Shown here piece by piece: positions 1 through 5,400 of a stretch of DNA of 9,200 nucleotides (position 1 is the first letter of the stretch; each line of letters starts with the position of its first letter). Both the position numbers and the translations under genes were made by a program. Below the pieces are notes generated by a model, which worked only from the letters and a program-made list of their open reading frames with translations, did no database searches and was not told the origin of the DNA. This stretch comes from Euryarchaeota archaeon UBA623 (GTDB lineage Archaea; Thermoplasmatota; Poseidoniia; Poseidoniales; Thalassarchaeaceae): the NCBI GenBank assembly GCA_002505325.1, contig DAUV01000046.1, positions 1 to 9,200 on the forward strand, in the 5' to 3' direction.

Positions 1-1
1 A

Positions 2-604
2 TATCACATCTGGACAGGGGCAGACGAAGGCGTCTACATGTCGAGAAGTACTAATTCAGGAGAGACATGGGAGCAGACCAGTATCCGAATCAGTCCGAGT
101 GCAGTTATCTCGACAGTATTCCCTCAGGTTGATGCAGGCGACCCAGGAAGGATTGCGGTTACCTATCTCGGGAGTGAAAATGCGAGTGAATTGAACCAAT
201 CCGACATCGACGGGGAGCCGTGGGACGGTAATGCGCACTACGCGCCCTCCAATGTCAGCTACTACCTGTACATCACCTACAGCCTCAACGCACTTGACCC
301 CGTGCCAGTGTTCCACACCGTCAGGGTCTCTCCTGACCCGGTTCAGGTGGGGAGCATATGCCTGAACAGCGGCGACTGCCGAGACATTGGGGGCTCGAAC
401 CGCAACCTACTCGACTTCAACGACCTGCATATCGATCTCGAGGGGCGGGTGTATGTGGCCTTCGCAGACGGCTGCACGGACTCGTGCGCTACCGGTAACA
501 ACTCCACGCCAGAGGATTCGCGCAGCAGACTGGGTTCGGTCTACTTCCTGGGCAGTGGTCCCAGTCTGTTCGAGTCAGTGGGTGATCTCGCAGAATTTGA
601 ATAG
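2..604 (+). CDS. Sialidase-like/BNR-repeat secreted protein, C-terminal part (5' truncated by window)
   Basis: The reading frame is open from base 2 to the TAG at 602-604, so the window holds only the last 200 residues of a longer gene; the ATG at 38 is very probably internal. At 47-70 the translation contains STNSGETW, an Asp-box of the BNR/sialidase type (S-x-N/D-x-G-x-T-W), preceded by GVYMSRS as is usual for a propeller blade. Further on, NDLHIDLEGRVYVAFADGC (about 418-475) resembles the late blade seen in many archaeal sialidase-like proteins. Several N-x-S/T sequons and four cysteines (SICLNSGDC and DGCTDSC) fit an extracellular protein. The C-terminus has no membrane segment or sorting tail, so the product is secreted or anchored at its unseen N-terminus. 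The Asp-box fold is clear, but BNR repeats occur in many non-sialidase proteins and no catalytic residues lie in this part, so enzymatic activity is not established. Confidence 0.72.
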   Translation, partial: YHIWTGADEGVYMSRSTNSGETWEQTSIRISPSAVISTVFPQVDAGDPGRIAVTYLGSENASELNQSDIDGEPWDGNAHYAPSNVSYYLYITYSLNALDPVPVFHTVRVSPDPVQVGSICLNSGDCRDIGGSNRNLLDFNDLHIDLEGRVYVAFADGCTDSCATGNNSTPEDSRSRLGSVYFLGSGPSLFESVGDLAEFE

Positions 605-687
605 GGATCTGAGAGTACTGGTTACGCCCAAACATACCCTCCAAACACACAAAAATCACCATAGCCCTCTGCTTCCCGCAGAAGCCC

Positions 688-2340
688 ATGTCCTCGGCTT
701 GGATTGTTGTAACTGCCTATGCAATTGCAATGATATTGTTCGCAATCTGGGCTCGTCGTGATGTTGGGCGAGAAGACGAATCGTACTATCTCGCTGGGCG
801 GGGACTTTCTGGGCCCCTTCTTCTAGTTACTATGGCGGCCACAAACTTCAGCGCCTTCACGGTTTATGGGTCGAGTGGTGCGGCTTACAGAATTGGGCTA
901 TCATTTCTGCCAATCATGGCATTCGGAACCGGTTTCATGGCGGTCTCCATGTATGTATTAGGGAGAAAGGCCCGTAGTCGATCAATTCAGCATAACGCAA
1001 TGACTGCACCTGAGATGATAAGGGGTCAGACAGGATCTCGAGAAGCCCAGATTACAATGGCAACAGTTCTGATACTTGCCACCATCCCATACCTCGCGTT
1101 ACAGCCAAGGGCGGCTGGCATCGTTGTCTCTGCACTCTTCGGAGTGCCGGATTGGGTGGGTGCAGTTTTGGTTACTAGCTTGGTTGTAGCATACACTCTG
1201 ACTGGCGGGCTCAAGGCCGTAGTAAGGACTGATGTTGTTCAGGGAACCATAGCCTTGGTACTATTGTGGCTAGGGTTGGCAATGGTTGTGAGCGATGCAG
1301 GGGGTTTGAGTTCGGCAATGAGCAGCCTTGCAGCATCGGAGCCGGAATTACTGGGAAGAGAGGGGAGTTATACTCTATTGATATGGATAAGCACACTATT
1401 GCTCTGGCTTTTTGCTGATCCTATGTTTCCCCAACTTTACCAAAGACTGTGCGCCGCAGAAAACGACTATTCTATTGGCCGGATGGCCACACTTTACCCG
1501 GCTGTGGCTTGGCTTGCATTCTTGCCGCCAATTCTGATTGGTACACTTGGGCATCTAAGATATCCGGGCCTCGACAAAGCCGGCTCAGACAACATTCTAC
1601 CCAATCTTATTGTGGATGTAGGAGGAGAATGGTTAGGGGGGCTCGTACTAGTTGCGGGATTGGCCGCCCTTATGTCCACAATGGACTCTCAACTTCTGGC
1701 AACAGGGTCTTTGGTGACTAGGGATTTGATTTCGAGTGACGATCGTAGACCGGGTCAGAGAGAGATGGTAATAATCGCTTTAGCAATTCTAGGATTGATG
1801 CTTTCACTTTGGTCAGATCTCTCTATACTGGATCTCGGGCTACTTGCATTCTCCATGTATGCAGTTATGTTTCCGTCGGTATTCATTGCTGCTCATGTTG
1901 ACGGTTTAGATGGGCGTTCGATTATCACATCGATTATCGCGGGCGAGGCGGTTGTTCTTCTGGCTGTATTCTCACCCGAGTCATTTGATGGCTGGTGGAT
2001 TTCCCCTGTAGGTCCTGCAATGCCGACTGCAGTAATTCCTTCATTAATCGCAGCACTGGGCGCTCTCTTGATTACTCAGATTGTATGCTCTCCTGATTCT
2101 GCAAGTAGAATCTTTAGTGGCATTCGTATTGAGAGGGCATCGGTGATACCCGTGTTGGGTCTTTTCACCATCTTTGCCCTAGCTCAGGATTTCTGGTGGT
2201 GGGCGGACAACAGTCCGGGTCACCTAGGTCTGCCGATTTGGGTCTGGTGGGCAGCTGTCCTATCCATTGCTCAGACAGCAATTATGGCCATATGGGTCAG
2301 AAGAGATGTTGCTGAGGATGATCTGTCACACATTCATTGA
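688..2340 (+). CDS. Sodium:solute symporter family protein (SSS, PutP-like fold)
   Basis: A complete 550-residue integral membrane protein with about 13 hydrophobic helices, the usual size and topology for the SSS family, which couples Na+ entry to solute uptake. Diagnostic segments: YYLAGRGLSG (34-43) before the second helix; AATNFSAFTVYGSSGAAYRIG-like helix (51-70), with N53-F54-S55 where E. coli PutP has D55-M56-S57; the loop QLYQRLCAAENDYSIGR (249-265), equivalent to the QRF/ARF..AA.. loop of the family; and ALMSTMDSQLLATGSLVTRD (327-346), matching the PutP MST..SQLL...S..T.D helix, where A327, S330 and T331 correspond to the conserved Na2-site residues. The substrate cannot be deduced: proline, pantothenate, sugars, urea and carboxylates are all carried by members. 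The ATG at 688 is the only start in this frame after the upstream stop at 610-612. No Shine-Dalgarno precedes it (cagaagccc), so initiation may be leaderless or weak. It converges on the giant surface-protein gene with a 20-base gap. Confidence 0.9.
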   Translation: MSSAWIVVTAYAIAMILFAIWARRDVGREDESYYLAGRGLSGPLLLVTMAATNFSAFTVYGSSGAAYRIGLSFLPIMAFGTGFMAVSMYVLGRKARSRSIQHNAMTAPEMIRGQTGSREAQITMATVLILATIPYLALQPRAAGIVVSALFGVPDWVGAVLVTSLVVAYTLTGGLKAVVRTDVVQGTIALVLLWLGLAMVVSDAGGLSSAMSSLAASEPELLGREGSYTLLIWISTLLLWLFADPMFPQLYQRLCAAENDYSIGRMATLYPAVAWLAFLPPILIGTLGHLRYPGLDKAGSDNILPNLIVDVGGEWLGGLVLVAGLAALMSTMDSQLLATGSLVTRDLISSDDRRPGQREMVIIALAILGLMLSLWSDLSILDLGLLAFSMYAVMFPSVFIAAHVDGLDGRSIITSIIAGEAVVLLAVFSPESFDGWWISPVGPAMPTAVIPSLIAALGALLITQIVCSPDSASRIFSGIRIERASVIPVLGLFTIFALAQDFWWWADNSPGHLGLPIWVWWAAVLSIAQTAIMAIWVRRDVAEDDLSHIH

Positions 2341-2360
2341 ATTAACTAACAACAATCAGG

Positions 2361-2492
2361 TTACTCAAGAGGTTCCCACAATCCAGTCGAGACGTTGAAC
2401 GTGACCGTGCTGCCGTCGGGATTCTGGGCATATACAGTACCCGCATCGTCGACCCACACGAGCTGGCCCTGCTCGTTCATCTTGGCATGAGG
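2361..2492 (-). other. C-terminal cytoplasmic W/Y/G module of the giant protein
   Basis: The last 43 residues (1700-1742) follow an acidic, Pro-rich linker. They contain QLVWVDDAGTVYAQNPDG, then STVTFNVSTGLWEPLE. The alternation W-x-D-x-x-G-x-V-Y-A, N-P-D-G-S and T-G-x-W-E-P looks like a small three-stranded sheet. By the positive-inside rule (MRRKG after the helix) it faces the cytoplasm. I know similar W/Y/G-rich ends from other marine archaeal membrane proteins, but cannot name a family with certainty; WW/OCRE-like is only an analogy. Confidence 0.5.
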
Positions 2493-5400
2493 AGGAGGAG
2501 TGGGGCGGCTAAGGTCTGCTTCGAGCTCTTCTAGGAACTGCCCGGTGTTAGTCTCCGATTCTGGCTCTGACTCGTAGGCAGGCTGGGTCGGCGTCTCGAC
2601 ACTGTGTGTGTGTTCGGCTGCCTCGGTCACTGTTGCCTCTCCCTTGCGCCGCATAACCATCCAACCGCCAAGACCGAAGACTAGTATGGAGCCGAAGATA
2701 GCGATGACAAAGCCGTACTTTCCAAATAGGTCCTCCTCAAGGTGCTTGGATGCATCACTAGGGAAGGCGTCACCGTTGTCACCATAGCCGTCGCCGTCAG
2801 TATCGGCCCACTCAGTCGGGTCCTTCGGGAATGCGTCCACGGCGTCACCAAAGCCGTCGTCATCAGTGTCTGTGTCCTTTGGATCTGTATCTGCGGTCGC
2901 CTCTTCGGAGTCAGTTAGACCATCGTTGTCATCGTCTGGATCCTCGTTGTCGCCAAGTCCGTCGCCATCGTTATCCAAATGCTCGGCTGGGTTCAGTGGT
3001 AGCGCGTCGCCGTCGTCTGGGAATCCGTCATTGTCATCATCCGAATCCTCCTCAGTGTCCTTACAGCCATCTGCATCGTTGTCTGATCCAGGACTGCTTG
3101 ACCATCCCATCATGCCCAGTGGGCACATGTCAGTGCCGTCGACGACTCCGTCGTTGTCATCATCTGAATCTGCCGTGTCGTGTATCCGGTCGCCGTCACT
3201 GTCGATGAAGCAATCGTCCTGAGAATCGGCCCCCTCTTGCAGAGTGATGTGGTTCTCCGGGCAGCCCTCTGTGCTGGTACTAGCTGTTCCTGTTGCATAG
3301 GTGTCCAGCGGAGCAGGAGTCTGATGGTCAAGCCCTATCACGGAAACGTAGTGGCCGGGCGCGGCATCGATACAAGACAGTTGACCTGGCGAATCCTGGT
3401 AGGTACCCAGACTACAGGGGGTCTGTGTGGAGCTGGCTTGGTTGCCCACGTAGTGGCCGAGGTCTGCAGAGATGCAGTCTGCGGCGCTCCCAGAGGCTTC
3501 GGATGGGTTGTAGGTTCCTGCCGGGCAGGCTGATTGGGAAATCGCACCACTAGATGATACAAAGTGACCGGGATCAGCATCAATGCACGACATCTGACCA
3601 GAATTTGGCTGGTATGTACCATGAGCACACTCGAGATGCTCAGCAGTGCCCCATTCAGCTGAGTAGTGCCCGGGCTCGACATCGATGCAGTCATCACGGT
3701 CGTCCGAGCCAGTAGCAGGATTGTAGGTAGTCGGAGGGCATTCTGTTTGCGAGGCTGAGCCATTGCTATCGACGTAGTGTCCAGGCTCCGCGTCCGAGCA
3801 CGAAGATGCGCCAGAATATGGCTGGAAGGTGCCTAACAGACATTTCAACTGATTCTGATAATTTGTCGCTGGAACATAATGGCCAGGGTCGGAGAGGATG
3901 CATGAGGCCTGTCCGAAGGAGGGTTGGTATGAGCCGGCTGCACACGGAATCTGCTCGGCTGCCCCAGCCATCGGAACATAGTTGCCCGCGTCAGTAGGTA
4001 GGCAGTCGGATGCAGAAGATGAACCCGTGCTTGGATTGTAGGTGCCCGGAGTACAGGCAATTTGAGACGTAGATGCTGGTGTGTCGACGTAGTGTCCGGG
4101 TGATGCGTCTGTGCATGATGACTGGGCGGTGTTGGGATTGAAAGTACCTAAGCCGCAAGTGGTCTGCGAGTTGGCGCCGTGAACTGCGACGAAGTAGCCG
4201 GCATCAGCATCGAGACAGGACGACTGACCGGATGACGGTTGATAGTGACCTGGAGTGCAAGGAGTCTGGTAGGAAGAGCCTGCCATAGGAACCGAGTTTC
4301 CGGGGTCTGCCTGCTGGCATGCGTCAGCACTGGATGAGCCCATCAATGGATTGTAGGTCCCGGGCAAACAAGGAGAAGGTGATGTCGCAGCACTTGTGCT
4401 CACATAGTATCCAGCTGGTGATTCTATGCATAACGAGGATCCTGAGTTCGGCTGAAATGTGCCCGGATCGCAAGCGGTTTGGTTAGTGGACCCAGTGGTT
4501 GGCACGTAGTAACCAGGATCTGCAGAATCACATCTGTCTTGACCATAAAGAGACTGGTAGGAACCGATGTCACACGGAGTCTGCGAGGTGGAAGCCACTG
4601 AGTTCACGTAGTGACCTGGTGATGCGTCCAAGCAGAACGATTGGCCGGTACTTGGTTGATAGGTTCCTATGGGGCAGGCCGTTTGATTGGTTGAGTTGTA
4701 GTACAGCACGTAATATCCAGCAGATGCATCGATGCACGATGACTGTCCGGTACTTGGCTGATAGGTTCCGGGAGAACAGGCTGTTTGGAAGTCCGAACCG
4801 GTGGATGGAACATAGTATCCTGCATCTGCGTCGAGGCATGAGGCCTGCCCTATGTTTGGCTGATAGGTGCCAATGATGCACGCGACCTCTTCGGTCGCTC
4901 CCGTGGTGTTAACATAGTGACCAGCCGAAGCGGGAGTCTGATCAATCGCAGCGTAGGTATTGACAAAATTACCTAGAGTAGCTAACAGACATGAAGTCTG
5001 GGCCGTTCCTGACTGGAATGAGCCGGGGCTACATGGTGTCTGGGTGGTCGAACCGCTACCTGAGACATAATGCCCAGGCGACGCACCGGTGCACGAGGAT
5101 TGTCCAGTGTCTGGTTGATAGGTCCCTGGAGAGCACAGGTATTGGCCGGCTCCAATCTCGACATCAATGGACATCGTTGGGTTGCCCACTAAGGTTCCAT
5201 CAGCGATGTCGAATAGCCAAACCTGTAACGTGTACTGGCCTGTCCCGTTCCACGGGGAGACGAGGATGTACAGGTTGGTTTCCGCCGAGAAGTTCGTGTT
5301 GTTGGTCGAGGTCTCGTCGTAGGAAGTCGAATAGCTCGAGTTGAGCAGGTTCAGGGCCTCGTCGTAGATGGCGAGGTCGAAGTCAGCTCCCGAGGGAGAT

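Noticed and set aside
38..604. Taking the ATG at 38 as the true start of the first gene
   Set aside because: The frame is open to the window edge, and the residues before the ATG (WTGADEGVY) already belong to the Asp-box blade.
688..2340. Naming the symporter putP (proline) from the MST..SQLL helix
   Set aside because: That helix holds Na2-site residues shared by many SSS members with other substrates, and the PutP D55 equivalent is Asn here; substrate assignment is not supported.
2341..2360. A terminator in the convergent junction between the symporter and the giant gene
   Set aside because: The 20 bases have no stem-loop and no run of T on either strand, so no terminator can be supported.
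2866..3222. Plus-strand Ser-rich open frame of 118 codons opposite the TSP3 stalk
   Set aside because: It is the complement of repeated Asp/Gly codons; the low-complexity Ser/Pro composition and the lack of any ribosome site mark it as a shadow of the minus-strand gene.
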